In this document: in pieces, positions 23,730 to 31,626 of the stretch
Position numbering within the stretch: position 1 is the stretch's first letter
Layout of the letters: the number at the start of each line of letters is the position of its first letter
DNA from: JACRLW01 sp046349595
Lineage (GTDB): Bacteria; Planctomycetota; UBA1135; UBA2386
DNA: 64,000 nt
Direction of reading: 5' to 3'
Assembly: GCA_046349595.1 (NCBI GenBank)
Contig: JAXMCA010000002.1
Span: forward strand, 1-64,000
The notes under the pieces: model-generated
What the model was told of the DNA's origin: nothing
Database searches by the model: none
The model's input: the letters and a program-made list of their open reading frames with translations, nothing else
Program-made: the position numbers and the translations under genes

Positions 23730-24212
23730 ATGGTGAAGCGACCCCATCCACCGACCGCGGACCGCGACGATCTGTCGCGCGACCGCGCGGACTTCACCGT
23801 GGAGGCCGACGGTTCACTCCAGGCGATGGGTCGCGCCGCATCCGCACTGCACGACTGGCTCAATGCAAGACAGCTCGAAGCGCAGGTGCGCTATGCGGTG
23901 GAGCTGAGCTTCGACGAGCTGGTCGGCAATGCCATCCGTCATGCCGATCCCGAGCGCGCATCGCCGCGGGTTCGATTCGCCGTCGACGTCGAGGACGGAC
24001 ATGTCGGTGTCGTGATCGAAGACGACGGCGCCCCTTTCGATCCGACCCGCCAGCCTTCGCCCCCTGCCCCGACCTCGCTCGCCGACGCTCCGCCCGGCGG
24101 CCGGGGCATCGCCATGGTCCGCAAGGTCGCGCGACGATTCGACTATCGCCGCGTCGACGGACGCAATCGGATCACGCTCGAGATCGCGCGCGGATCGCTT
24201 CCGCGAGCGTGA
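23730..24212 (+). CDS. RsbW-type anti-sigma/serine kinase (HATPase_c)
   Basis: A 160-aa GHKL ATPase of the anti-sigma type. The N-box ELSFDELVGNAIRHA, the G1 box VIEDDGAPFDP and the G2 box GGRGIAMVRKV are all intact, so ATP binding and kinase activity are expected. It follows the STAS gene by a single base. It completes a partner switch: the kinase phosphorylates the STAS protein, and the FHA-SpoIIE phosphatase reverses this. The N-terminal 25 residues are polar and probably flexible. Confidence 0.9.
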   Translation: MVKRPHPPTADRDDLSRDRADFTVEADGSLQAMGRAASALHDWLNARQLEAQVRYAVELSFDELVGNAIRHADPERASPRVRFAVDVEDGHVGVVIEDDGAPFDPTRQPSPPAPTSLADAPPGGRGIAMVRKVARRFDYRRVDGRNRITLEIARGSLPRA

Positions 24213-24333
24213 GTCGGTCGGCGGCCGGTCGGCCGGGTCAGGACCGCGTCGGATCCGACCCCCCTGCCCAGGCACCACAAGGACTCCGTGCATGCGCCCC
24301 CGACCGCCACGGATCCTCGGACGGAGACGTCCG

Positions 24334-24684
24334 TCAGAACCCTACGAAGACGAAGGGCTGCACGTCGTACAGCACGGCCCCGACACTCGCGATCCACGCC
24401 AGCACGAGCACCACGCCCCACTCCCGGCGATGCGCCGCGATCGCCGCGTAGCCGACACCGACGAGTGCGATCAGCGTGGCGACCAGGTTCATCCAGGGCA
24501 GCGCCTGCAATGCAGACTCCAACGCCGCTTCGAAAGCACGCATCGCTCCCGACGAATCCGTCGTGGCCGCGGGATCGCGCGGGTCCGCATGGGTGACCGC
24601 CAGCAACTCGACGCCACGCAGCGCGAGCGCGGCGATGCCGAAGATCAGGCTGCGAAGTGCCGGGCGATAGCGCGGAAGACTCAT
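24334..24684 (-). CDS. Small unknown membrane protein
   Basis: A 116-aa protein with three or four hydrophobic helices (SLIFGIAALALRGVELLAV, MNLVATLIALVGVGYAAIA, WGVVLVLAWIASVGAVLY) and a loop containing DPRDPAATTDSSG. No family recognised. It lies downstream of the larger membrane protein on the same strand, with about 104 bp between, and the two may be co-transcribed. The ATG at 24684 is chosen because upstream codons are Arg-rich noise. Confidence 0.65.
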   Translation of the reverse strand: MSLPRYRPALRSLIFGIAALALRGVELLAVTHADPRDPAATTDSSGAMRAFEAALESALQALPWMNLVATLIALVGVGYAAIAAHRREWGVVLVLAWIASVGAVLYDVQPFVFVGF

Positions 24685-24788
24685 GATCGACTCCACGGGC
24701 CGGTTGGATCGGGTCGCGAGATATGCGGCGGAGTGTCCTTCCCGCGAGTGCCGCGCCGCAAGCCCCCTGTCGATTGGCGCCGGCCATC

Positions 24789-25505
24789 CTACGGGTGCAG
24801 CCACCCGTAGATGGCGTGCGCGACGTCTCGCCACGGCTGCGTGTCGAAGGCCAACACTTCGAACCAGTTCTCCAGCACGATCGCGGACCCGGCGATGCCG
24901 AGCACAGGATGGACGCCCCCGCGCGTGATGCGATCGCGGAGCATGGCGATCAGGATCCAGGAATCCGGGATCACGACACCGAACCAGATGTCGGGGCGCG
25001 GCACCGAGGGAAACCAATGCCGCCATCGGAACCACGCCGGCCACGCCACGAGCAAGGTCGCCAGCAGCAGCCAGCGCGCATGCGCCTCGCGATCGCGCCG
25101 CGCCACGATGCCGCAAGCGACCAGCACGACGAACATCACCGCGGACGTGACGACGCCGACCATCGCCGACACGGCCTCCTCACCCACTCCGTCCGCGAGA
25201 TCCCGCGTCACCTGGTGCACCCCCGCCGGCACCATGGTCACCGCCACGCCGACCGCCAGGGGAAAGCCGATCCGCCCGACTCGCCTGTGCGCCGCAATCC
25301 GCCGCCCGCGCACCAGCAAGGGTTGCGCGAGGAACAGCAACACCCAGCCCAACGCGAAGGCGCCATGCACGTGCAGCGCCATCGGCCCGTGGAAGGTGCC
25401 GGCGACCATCGGCGCTGCATAGGTTCGTCCGAATCCGACGGCGATCGCCAGCAGCGTGATGGCAGCCATCGCGACGTAGAACCAGTCACGGGTGAGGCGC
25501 TTCAT
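24789..25505 (-). CDS. Unknown polytopic membrane protein
   Basis: A 238-aa protein with about six to seven transmembrane helices. Several helices carry polar, often charged or His-containing positions (FHGPMALHVHGAFALGW, REAHARWLLLATLLVAWPAWFRWRHW). The His-rich helix and the HRRVGRIG loop recall DUF2306-like and heme-related membrane proteins, but I cannot assign a family. The frame stays open another 92 codons upstream; I start at MKRLTRDWFY because the upstream part is low-complexity Arg/Pro/Ser. Confidence 0.7.
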   Translation of the reverse strand: MKRLTRDWFYVAMAAITLLAIAVGFGRTYAAPMVAGTFHGPMALHVHGAFALGWVLLFLAQPLLVRGRRIAAHRRVGRIGFPLAVGVAVTMVPAGVHQVTRDLADGVGEEAVSAMVGVVTSAVMFVVLVACGIVARRDREAHARWLLLATLLVAWPAWFRWRHWFPSVPRPDIWFGVVIPDSWILIAMLRDRITRGGVHPVLGIAGSAIVLENWFEVLAFDTQPWRDVAHAIYGWLHP

Positions 25506-25787
25506 CGGGGGTTCTGGGTCTGGTCGACGTGTTGCATGCGACTCGTCGCTGGGGCGGACGGCGGCGGAGGGTCGGGATCGCATCCGCGGCGGCGCGAACG
25601 CACGGCTCTCGCGTTGGCGGTCGCCGGGGTCGCAGGACGCCGGTTCACACGTCGACTTGCCAAGCCCACCCCCGCGCAAGTCCCGCCATGCCATGAAGGC
25701 GCCGATGCCGGCGCCGAGCATGGCCGCCCCCGGCAGGAGCCAGAGCACCGGCTGCATCCACCGGAACGGTGGCCCTGTCATGTCTGC
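25506..25787. other. Intergenic, possible short hydrophobic ORF
   Basis: No certain gene. A minus-strand ATG at 25781 begins a frame with one hydrophobic helix (PVLWLLPGAAMLGAGIGAF) that then runs as Arg/Ser/Pro-rich sequence into the membrane-protein gene. It may be a small ORF remnant. A CCACCG/CGGTGG hairpin with a 3-nt loop (about 25758-25772) could be a terminator for the gene at 25788. Confidence 0.3.
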
Positions 25788-26291
25788 TCATGACTTCGGC
25801 TCGTCGGTTGTATCGCCGCAAGCCTTCTCCTTGTTCTCCAGCCGCAGCGACATGCCCAACAGAGCCCCGCCCACCGCCATCAGACCTCCACCCGCGCCGA
25901 TCGATTGAAGGACTGACTTCTCCCCTTCCGCGAGCGCAATGCTGATGATTGCCGCGGCCAGGACTAGCAACACGACACCGATGATTCTGATGCGCTTGAA
26001 TCGCTTCATGTGTTTCGACTTCCTTTGATGGTTGTCCGTGAAAATGGTGACGCCGCCTGATGTCAGCCGCTCCGCCGCGGCGTGAACCGCAGTCAGCGCC
26101 CTGGCTCGAATGCGATCGGGAATGGTCTCCAGGACCTCCTTCGATCCCTCGACATCCCACATGTGCACGCAGCAGCCGCATCCCTTGTCCTCGGAGACCG
26201 ACGCGAGTCGATCCCTCCACTCGGCGATCCAAGACTCGGCTGCCTCAACTTCATCGGGGTTATCCACGTCGACGATGATCTGGGCTCGCAT
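25788..26291 (-). CDS. Unknown two-part protein with membrane C-terminus
   Basis: A 167-aa frame. The first ~90 residues are soluble (VDVDNPDEVEAAESWIAEWRD, then a cysteine cluster GCGCCVHMWD). The last ~70 hold two hydrophobic helices (IIGVVLLVLAAAIISIAL and LMAVGGALLGMSL). An internal ATG at 26009 is preceded by AAAGGAAG at good spacing, so the membrane part (73 aa) may also be made separately, or the frame may represent two genes fused. It begins about 20 nt after the attC-like hairpin that follows the DUF4145 gene, consistent with being a second cassette. Composition is lower in G+C than the flanks. No family recognised. Confidence 0.55.
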   Translation of the reverse strand: MRAQIIVDVDNPDEVEAAESWIAEWRDRLASVSEDKGCGCCVHMWDVEGSKEVLETIPDRIRARALTAVHAAAERLTSGGVTIFTDNHQRKSKHMKRFKRIRIIGVVLLVLAAAIISIALAEGEKSVLQSIGAGGGLMAVGGALLGMSLRLENKEKACGDTTDEPKS

Positions 26292-26309
26292 TTGACAACC
26301 GAACTGCCC

Positions 26310-26375
26310 GGCCAACTTCTGTGTCGCTGAGCGGCGCGCGGCTTGGCGCGCGTCCGCTCCTGCGACGAGTTAGGT
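26310..26375 (-). other. attC-like hairpin (or terminator)
   Basis: Read on the minus strand it begins ACCTAAC (overlapping the TAA stop of the DUF4145 gene) and ends GTTGGCC. Between them is an imperfect hairpin with three stacked stems: GTCGC/GCGAC, GAGCGG/CCGCTC and CGCGCG/CGCGCG, with unpaired bases on one side. ACCTAAC fits the RYYYAAC core of integron attC sites; GTTGGCC departs from GTTRRRY at one place. A simple GC-rich terminator is the alternative. Confidence 0.4.
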
Positions 26376-27032
26376 AGCGTTTGGTCCTCCACGCTCACGA
26401 TATCGCTTTATCTGGTGCGGAAGGGTGTAAAGGTACTCAAGGCAGTAGTCCAAAAAACACACGATGTCGTGCGCGTCCTTGCTGGCTGTGGGGACTTGTC
26501 CTGGCCGAGGATGCGCCGAGTCATTGCCCAACTCGCGCACTTCGTGAGACCACTCCCCCATGGTTGGGGACATCACGCCGCGCGAGACCAGATCGTTGAT
26601 CTCCTCCTTGAGGTTTTTGCCGGTTGCACCCTTGTCGCGAAACGCAATCTGAAGGGAGCTTCTGGCCATCACTGCGGCAGCGTCCCAGTTCTCGTCGGAC
26701 AGAGATCGGTGTGCTTGGACCCAGTAGCGGCCGACATCATTGGGCCACTCTTCCGGTGCCCGAACGACCCGCTGGGGGGAAGGCAGAACTCGAAAGTCGT
26801 GGAGCCGGCCATGCGATGCACCAGCCGACCACAGGACCATCACGTAGCCCGCACAGTTGCCGCACTTGAGCGTCGTGAAGTGCAGGGTCTTCCCTGTGCG
26901 CGGGTTCTTCTTGGTGTGCTCGGACGCCTCCGTGAAGTTGCCCTCCTCCAGGCAGAACGCGCACGCGATACGGTGAAGTGCGAGGTCCCGCCCCTCGTAT
27001 CCGCTGCCCTCGCCAAGATCCCACAAGCTCAT
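26370..27032 (-). CDS. DUF4145-domain protein with zinc ribbon
   Basis: A 220-aa protein. The N-terminal ~60 residues hold two CxxC pairs (CAFCLEEG and CGNCAGYV), a likely zinc ribbon. Residues about 100-205 are a helical DUF4145 domain (VMARSSLQIAFRDKGATGKNLKEEINDL, then HEVRELGNDSAHP). DUF4145 occurs alone, in restriction systems and in other phage-defence loci; its activity is not settled. The start is 12 nt after TTAGGTAGC, whose complement sits at the stop codon, so the gene has complementary ends as in an integron cassette. G+C is visibly lower than in the flanks. It is probably acquired; a defence role is an inference. Confidence 0.8.
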   Translation of the reverse strand: MSLWDLGEGSGYEGRDLALHRIACAFCLEEGNFTEASEHTKKNPRTGKTLHFTTLKCGNCAGYVMVLWSAGASHGRLHDFRVLPSPQRVVRAPEEWPNDVGRYWVQAHRSLSDENWDAAAVMARSSLQIAFRDKGATGKNLKEEINDLVSRGVMSPTMGEWSHEVRELGNDSAHPRPGQVPTASKDAHDIVCFLDYCLEYLYTLPHQIKRYRERGGPNAT

Positions 27033-27387
27033 GATCGGCTACCTAAACGAAGAGGATCCTATCCGGAGGAAGTCGCACAGGAGCGTGGCACGGCGTTGAG
27101 CTGCATGCGACTTCTTCCGGATGGGATCAGTTGAACGAAGCCGCGGGTCTGCGGCTATGGGCATTCGAACGAGGTCGGGCGGCGGCGGCAAGGAGGTGAG
27201 CTCGAGCCAGCACGTCCCCTGGTGTTCCGGATGGAGTCTCGACTGCGGGTTTCGCACGCCACGTCGTGGTGACGACGGGACTCGCCAGCCTGTTTCACAG
27301 GTGTTTGCCGGCAGGGCACGGACGGATCCCTCGCCGCCGGTCGATGCGCGGTGCGATTCGCACGCAGTTCTCCGGGCATCTTGAGGC
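27033..27387. other. Intergenic between DUF4145 gene and IS91 transposase
   Basis: I see no convincing gene here; short open frames are Arg/Pro-rich. It contains the 23-bp inverted repeat at 27055-27128. The rest (27129-27387) lies downstream of the minus-strand IS91-type transposase and should contain one terminus of that element, which I cannot place. Confidence 0.5.
27055..27128. repeat. 23-bp imperfect inverted repeat upstream of DUF4145 gene
   Basis: Arms 27055-27077 and 27106-27128 (GATCCTATCCGGA and onward) match at 21 of 23 positions with a 28-nt spacer. On the minus strand the outside is bounded by GTTCAAC (27137-27131) and GTTTAGGT near 27047. It may be another attC-like site, an operator for the DUF4145 gene, or a mobile-element end. 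Confidence 0.55.
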
Positions 27388-28551
27388 TCATGACGTGTCA
27401 GCAACCTCGGGCGCTGGCATCGAGATCAGCAGTGGTCGGCGCACGAGGCGACCTGAATGGCATCGGGGGCACCAGTCAGTCGCGATCCCGCACGGCGCCA
27501 CGGTGACCGTCGCCGGCGGCGACGGCATCGGCACCCCGAGTTGCAGCCTGCACAGCGCCAACTTCGTCGCGCGTTTGCGGTTACCGAGCAGACCGTAGTG
27601 CCGGATGCGTGGGAACCCGCGCGGCAACACGTGCAGCAGGAAGCGCCGTAGGAACTCAATACCCGGCAGCAGCATCGTTCGCGTGCGCCCGCTGTTGCCG
27701 CGGTCACGACAGCGGAACCGCACCCCAGCCTCGCCGACTGCGAGGATGCGGCGATTGCCGATCGCGACGCGATGCGTGTAGCGAGCGAGGTACTTCAGGA
27801 CCTGAACCGGTCCGCCGAAGGGCGGCTTGCTGTAGACCACCCACGACGTCGCCATCGCCCGATCGAGGCACTCCGCGAAGGCCTGAGGATCGCGCAGGTA
27901 CCGCAAGGCTCCCTGGAACCGCAGTTGGCACGCCTCGTACGCCGCACGTAGGTGCGCCACGAACTTGCCGCGGAACATCGTCGAGAGCACTCGCACCGGC
28001 AGGAAGAAGCCGGGACGGCATGAGACCCAGCGACCTTGCGTCGTCAGACCACCGCCGGGCACCACGCAGTGCACGTGCGGATGGTGCCGCAGCTCCTGGC
28101 TCCAGGTGTGCAGGATCGACACGAAGCCGATCTCGGCGCCGAGCTGCCTCTTGTCGGCCGCGACGGTGCGCAACGTCGCCGATGACGCAGCGAACAAGAT
28201 GCCGTAGACCACCCGCTTGTTCTGCAACGCGATGCGTGCCAGCTCCTCGGGCATCGTGAACACCACGTGGAAATACTCGACCGGCAGCAGATCGGCCGCG
28301 CGCTCCTCGAGCCACCGCGCCTGCCGTGAGCCCTGGCACTTCGGACAGTGCCGATTGCGGCAACTGTTGTAGGCGATGCGCTGGTAGCTGCACGCGTCGC
28401 ACGACTCGACGTGGCCGCCGAGCTGCGAACTGCGGCAGGCGACCAGCGCGCGCATGACGCGGCGCCTGGCCGGCGTGACCGGACCTTCGCGCAACAGGGC
28501 GTCGCCGAAGCGCCGGACCACGTCGGCCACTTCGTGAGTGGCCCGGACCAT
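27388..28551 (-). CDS. IS91-family HUH transposase
   Basis: A 387-aa Y2/HUH-type transposase. The N-terminal zinc-binding part (CDACSYQRIAYNSCRNRHCPKCQ split over two CxxC pairs), the HUH core HHPHVHCVVPGGG and the conserved YLARYTHRVAIGNRRI region are all present. It would move by rolling-circle replication without target duplication. It starts 6 bp after the stop of the tyrosine recombinase fragment, the usual two-gene arrangement in some IS91-type elements. The reading frame is intact, so the transposase may still work although its partner is broken. Confidence 0.9.
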   Translation of the reverse strand: MVRATHEVADVVRRFGDALLREGPVTPARRRVMRALVACRSSQLGGHVESCDACSYQRIAYNSCRNRHCPKCQGSRQARWLEERAADLLPVEYFHVVFTMPEELARIALQNKRVVYGILFAASSATLRTVAADKRQLGAEIGFVSILHTWSQELRHHPHVHCVVPGGGLTTQGRWVSCRPGFFLPVRVLSTMFRGKFVAHLRAAYEACQLRFQGALRYLRDPQAFAECLDRAMATSWVVYSKPPFGGPVQVLKYLARYTHRVAIGNRRILAVGEAGVRFRCRDRGNSGRTRTMLLPGIEFLRRFLLHVLPRGFPRIRHYGLLGNRKRATKLALCRLQLGVPMPSPPATVTVAPCGIATDWCPRCHSGRLVRRPLLISMPAPEVADTS

Positions 28552-28557
28552 GACCCG

Positions 28558-29191
28558 TCAGCTGGGGATCGCCAGCAGGTCGATCGCCTTGTTCGCCGCG
28601 TCGAGCAGCCGGCCGGTCACGTGCGCGTAGATCGCCGTGGTCGACAGGCTCGAATGCCCGAGCAGCTTCTGGATCGTGCGCAGGTCGACGCCGAGCTCCA
28701 GCAGGTGCGTCGCGTAGCTGTGCCGCAGCGTGTGCACGCTCGCCGGCTTGTCGATGCGCGCGCGCAGCCGTGCCCGCACGCACACCTTCTGCACGCTGTT
28801 GTCGTGCAAGGGCTGACCCGCCGTGGCGCCCGGGAAGAGATAGTCGTGCGGGTGCTCGGCGAGCCAGTAGGTGCGCAACAGATCGCGCAACGCGACCGAC
28901 ATCGGCACCATGCGCGGCTTGCCGCCCTTGCCGCAGCGGATGTGCACCGTCATGCGGGCGCCGTCGATGTCAGCGACCCGCAGATGCGTCGCCTCGTGCA
29001 GCCGCGCGCCGGTCGCGTAGATCAGGCTCAGCACCGCCCGGTGCTTGAGGTTGGTCACCGCGTCCAGCAGCCGCCGTACCTCCTCGACGCTGAGCACCGT
29101 CGGCAGCTTCCGCCGCGTCTTCGCGAACGGGATGTGCTCCACCGCGAAGTCGCGTGGCAGCGTCACGCGGTAGAAGAACCGCAGCGCGCAC
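28558..29191 (-). pseudogene. Tyrosine recombinase, C-terminal catalytic part
   Basis: This is the catalytic domain of a XerC/D-like integrase: ATGARLHEATHL (first Arg), HTLRHSYATHLL (HxxR), GHSSLSTTAIYAH (GH and the Tyr nucleophile). It reads in frame back to the IS66 left end. Removing the IS66 element and one target copy joins SQFNQAV-C-A to LRFFYRVTL and restores a 279-aa frame. The catalytic half has no start of its own in good context, so the gene is taken as inactivated. Confidence 0.85.
29184..29191. repeat. IS66 target-site duplication, left copy
   Basis: GCGCGCAC directly abuts the left inverted-repeat end GTAACTGTTC. An identical copy follows the right end at 31619-31626. Confidence 0.92.
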
Positions 29192-29249
29192 GTAACTGTT
29201 CCGCCAACCACATCTGGTTTCGCGATTTCGCGCCGCGAGGATCGGCGCG

Positions 29250-29585
29250 ATGGCAAGTCGAGAGGTACGGCGGCGGCAGATGACCCGTCTTCTCGCGCGG
29301 CGTGAGTCCGAGGGACTGTCGCTGCGTGAGCTTTCCGAGTGCTCCGGGATCCCGGTTGGGACCTTGAGCTGGTGGGCGCACCGGTTGCGGGCGGAGTCGG
29401 GTCCGGCGTTCGCGGAGCTCGTGGTTGCAGAGTGCGAGACTCCTTCCCTGACTCCGGAAGTCGGCGGAGGTTCAGCTGCAGACATCGTGGTCCGTCACGC
29501 GAACGGTCTCGCCATCGAGTTGCGAGGTGCTGCGGCGGAACGCGTCGTCGATCACGTCCTGCGGAGGATCGATCTGTGGTCCTGA
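29250..29585 (+). CDS. tnpA: IS66 accessory protein TnpA
   Basis: A 111-aa protein with an N-terminal helix-turn-helix (LSLRELSECSGIPVGTLSWWAHRLR), as in IS66 OrfA proteins, and a C-terminal segment typical of the family (VVRHANGLAIELRG, then a leucine-rich end). It probably helps bind the element ends. Its stop overlaps the tnpB start. Confidence 0.88.
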   Translation: MASREVRRRQMTRLLARRESEGLSLRELSECSGIPVGTLSWWAHRLRAESGPAFAELVVAECETPSLTPEVGGGSAADIVVRHANGLAIELRGAAAERVVDHVLRRIDLWS

Positions 29586-29992
29586 GCATCCCTGCCCAGG
29601 TGCGGGTCTACCTCGCGTGCGAGGTCACCGACATGCGCAAGCAGTTCGACGGTCTGTGTGCGATCGTCGAGCATCGCTTCCATCGCGATCCCTACAGCGG
29701 CGACGTGTTCGCGTTCCTCAACCGTCGACGCAGTCACGTGAAGCTGCTGGTGTGGGACGGCAACGGCTTCTGGCTGGCGGCGAAGCGACTCGAGAGCGGG
29801 ACCTTCGACAACTGGCAGCCCTCGACCGACGACAAGACACACGTGAAGGTCGACCGCGCGCAGCTCATGATGCTGCTCGAAGGAATCGACTTGAGGAAAG
29901 CGAAAGTTCGGCGCCACTTTGCGCGTTCGATTCGTATTGGTAGGCGCGGTGGGCAAGCAGCCGAAACAGGTGAGGGTCGAGGAGATGGATGA
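29576..29992 (+). CDS. tnpB: IS66 accessory protein TnpB (Orf2)
   Basis: A 138-aa IS66 Orf2-like protein: VYLACEVTDMRKQFDGL, then DPYSGDVFAFLNRRRSHVK, LLVWDGNGFWLAAKRLE and a basic C-terminus. This is the classic IS66 TnpB signature. The GTG start overlaps the end of tnpA by 10 nt, and the end overlaps tnpC by 8 nt, consistent with coupled translation. Its biochemical role is not known but it is required in IS66-type transposition. Confidence 0.92.
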   Translation: MVLSIPAQVRVYLACEVTDMRKQFDGLCAIVEHRFHRDPYSGDVFAFLNRRRSHVKLLVWDGNGFWLAAKRLESGTFDNWQPSTDDKTHVKVDRAQLMMLLEGIDLRKAKVRRHFARSIRIGRRGGQAAETGEGRGDG

Positions 29993-31559
29993 GACGCAGA
30001 TGCGCGATCTCATTCCGACGCTGCTGCACACGATCGATCTGCTGAGGACCGAACTCGCCGATCTGCGTCGTGGCAAGTTCGGCAGGAGCTCGGAGAAGGA
30101 TCGCTACTTCGACCCCACGGGTCTGCTGCCGTTCCAGGAGATCGAGGAGTTGCAGGCTGAGGCGAAGAAGACCGAGGCAGAAGCCGAGGCGATCACCATC
30201 CCCGAGCACACGCGGAAGAAGACCAAGCGTCGCCTCGACTTCCCAGATCACCTTCCCCGCAAGCGGATCGAGTGCAGGGTTCCTCGAGAGGATCTGCCCT
30301 GCCCGTGCTGCAAGACGACTCGCGTGAAGATCGGCGAGGTGACGAGCCGAGAGCTCGAGCGCATCGAGTTCACCTTCGTCAACGAGGTGGTCCGTGAGAA
30401 GGTCGCATGCCCGAAGTGCGAAGGTGAGATCCTGGTCGCGCCGGGCTTGCCGCGAGTGCTGGACAAGTGCCTGCTCGGAGCGAACTTCCTCGCACAGATC
30501 ATCTTCGAGCGCTTCGCCAACCACATGCCGTACGCGCGGCTCGAGACGAAGTACGCGGCCGAAGGACTGTCGCTGTCGCGCAGCGTGATGTGCAACTCGA
30601 CGATCCGCTGCGCAGAGTTGCTCGAGCCGATCTACAAAGCTATTCGCGAGGAGGTCCTCGCCAGCCTGGCGCACTCGGTGTTGCAGATCGACGACTCCGA
30701 AGTCGTGCAGCGCAACGGACCTCGCCCAGGCGAACGGAAGGTCAACATCTGGGCGATCCGTGATCAGCACGCGGGCGTCTTCTACAGCGCCACGAACTCG
30801 CGCAACCGGGACGGCCCGAAGGACATCCTCGGTGGCCGGCGCGGTCGGCTGCAGAGCGATGGGCATGATTGCTTCGATGGCCTGGACCCTGACCTCATCA
30901 CGAGGATCGGTTGCTGGGCTCACGTACGCCGCTACTTCGACAAGGCACGGAAGGTCGGCGACACGAACGCGCTGAAGGTGATCGACTGGATCGGCAAGCT
31001 CTTCGCCGTCGAGCGCCTCGCCAAGAAGCAGGCGGACGCCGGCAAGGCGCTGACGGACGCCGATCTGGTTGCTCTCCGCAGAGAGCAATCGAAACCCATC
31101 GTCGATGCGATCAAGGCTTGGCTCGATCAGGCCCAAGCCGAACCACCGAGCTTGCCGGGTGGCCCGCTGATGAAGGGCGTTGGCTACGCGCTCAACCAGT
31201 GGCCGACGTTGATCCGCTTCCTGGAAGACGGGCGCATCCGCGAGATCTCGAACAATGGCTGTGAGCGCGCACTGCGGAAACTGGTGATCGGAAGGAACAA
31301 CTGGCAGTGGTTCGGTTCCGCACGCGGGACCAAGGCCGCCGTCATCCTGATGACGCTGGTGCAGTCATGCCGCGAGCACGGCATCAACCCGCTCTTCTAC
31401 CTCGCCGACGCCCTCCGCGAGATCTCGTCGATCCCGGCCTCCGAGGTCGCGACCCTCACGCCCACCGGGTGGCGGCGACGGTTGCGCCAGGCCGCCGAAG
31501 CCAAGCGCTCGCAGATCGCCATCGAGAGCGTTGTCCGCGATCTGACCTTCGGAAGGTAG
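29985..31559 (+). CDS. tnpC: IS66 transposase TnpC
   Basis: A 524-aa DDE transposase from the ATG at 29985; a TTG at 29919 would add 22 residues. The order fits IS66: a leucine-zipper-like N-terminus (LIPTLLHTIDLLRTELADLRRGKFGRSSEK), a zinc-ribbon region (CPCCKTTRVK, CPKCEGE), then the core with LQIDDSEVVQ (first Asp), CWAHVRRYFDKA (second acidic region and conserved WAH) and SNNGCERALRKLVIGRNNW (last Glu). All catalytic segments look intact. Confidence 0.93.
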   Translation: MDETQMRDLIPTLLHTIDLLRTELADLRRGKFGRSSEKDRYFDPTGLLPFQEIEELQAEAKKTEAEAEAITIPEHTRKKTKRRLDFPDHLPRKRIECRVPREDLPCPCCKTTRVKIGEVTSRELERIEFTFVNEVVREKVACPKCEGEILVAPGLPRVLDKCLLGANFLAQIIFERFANHMPYARLETKYAAEGLSLSRSVMCNSTIRCAELLEPIYKAIREEVLASLAHSVLQIDDSEVVQRNGPRPGERKVNIWAIRDQHAGVFYSATNSRNRDGPKDILGGRRGRLQSDGHDCFDGLDPDLITRIGCWAHVRRYFDKARKVGDTNALKVIDWIGKLFAVERLAKKQADAGKALTDADLVALRREQSKPIVDAIKAWLDQAQAEPPSLPGGPLMKGVGYALNQWPTLIRFLEDGRIREISNNGCERALRKLVIGRNNWQWFGSARGTKAAVILMTLVQSCREHGINPLFYLADALREISSIPASEVATLTPTGWRRRLRQAAEAKRSQIAIESVVRDLTFGR

Positions 31560-31618
31560 TTGCCTCCGCCGGCCTTCGAAGCACCGCTGCGAAGCGGTGC
31601 ACGTCGCAGAACAGTTAC

Positions 31619-31626
31619 GCGCGCAC
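31619..31626. repeat. IS66 target-site duplication, right copy
   Basis: GCGCGCAC immediately follows the right end of the IS66 element and is identical to 29184-29191. Confidence 0.92.

Larger units (their letters stand above)
29192..31618 (+). mobile_element. IS66-family insertion sequence
   Basis: A complete 2,427-bp element. Left end GTAACTGTTCCGCCAACC; right end, read inward, GTAACTGTTCTGCG: imperfect terminal repeats starting with GTAA as in IS66. It carries the three genes tnpA, tnpB and tnpC on the plus strand, each overlapping the next. It is flanked by a perfect 8-bp duplication (GCGCGCAC), the size typical of IS66. It sits inside a tyrosine recombinase gene on the opposite strand. 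Perfect duplication and intact genes point to a fairly recent insertion. Confidence 0.95.

Noticed and set aside
26310..26375. Calling the hairpin a proven attC site
   Set aside because: One core departs from GTTRRRY and no integron integrase is in view; a GC-rich terminator can look the same.
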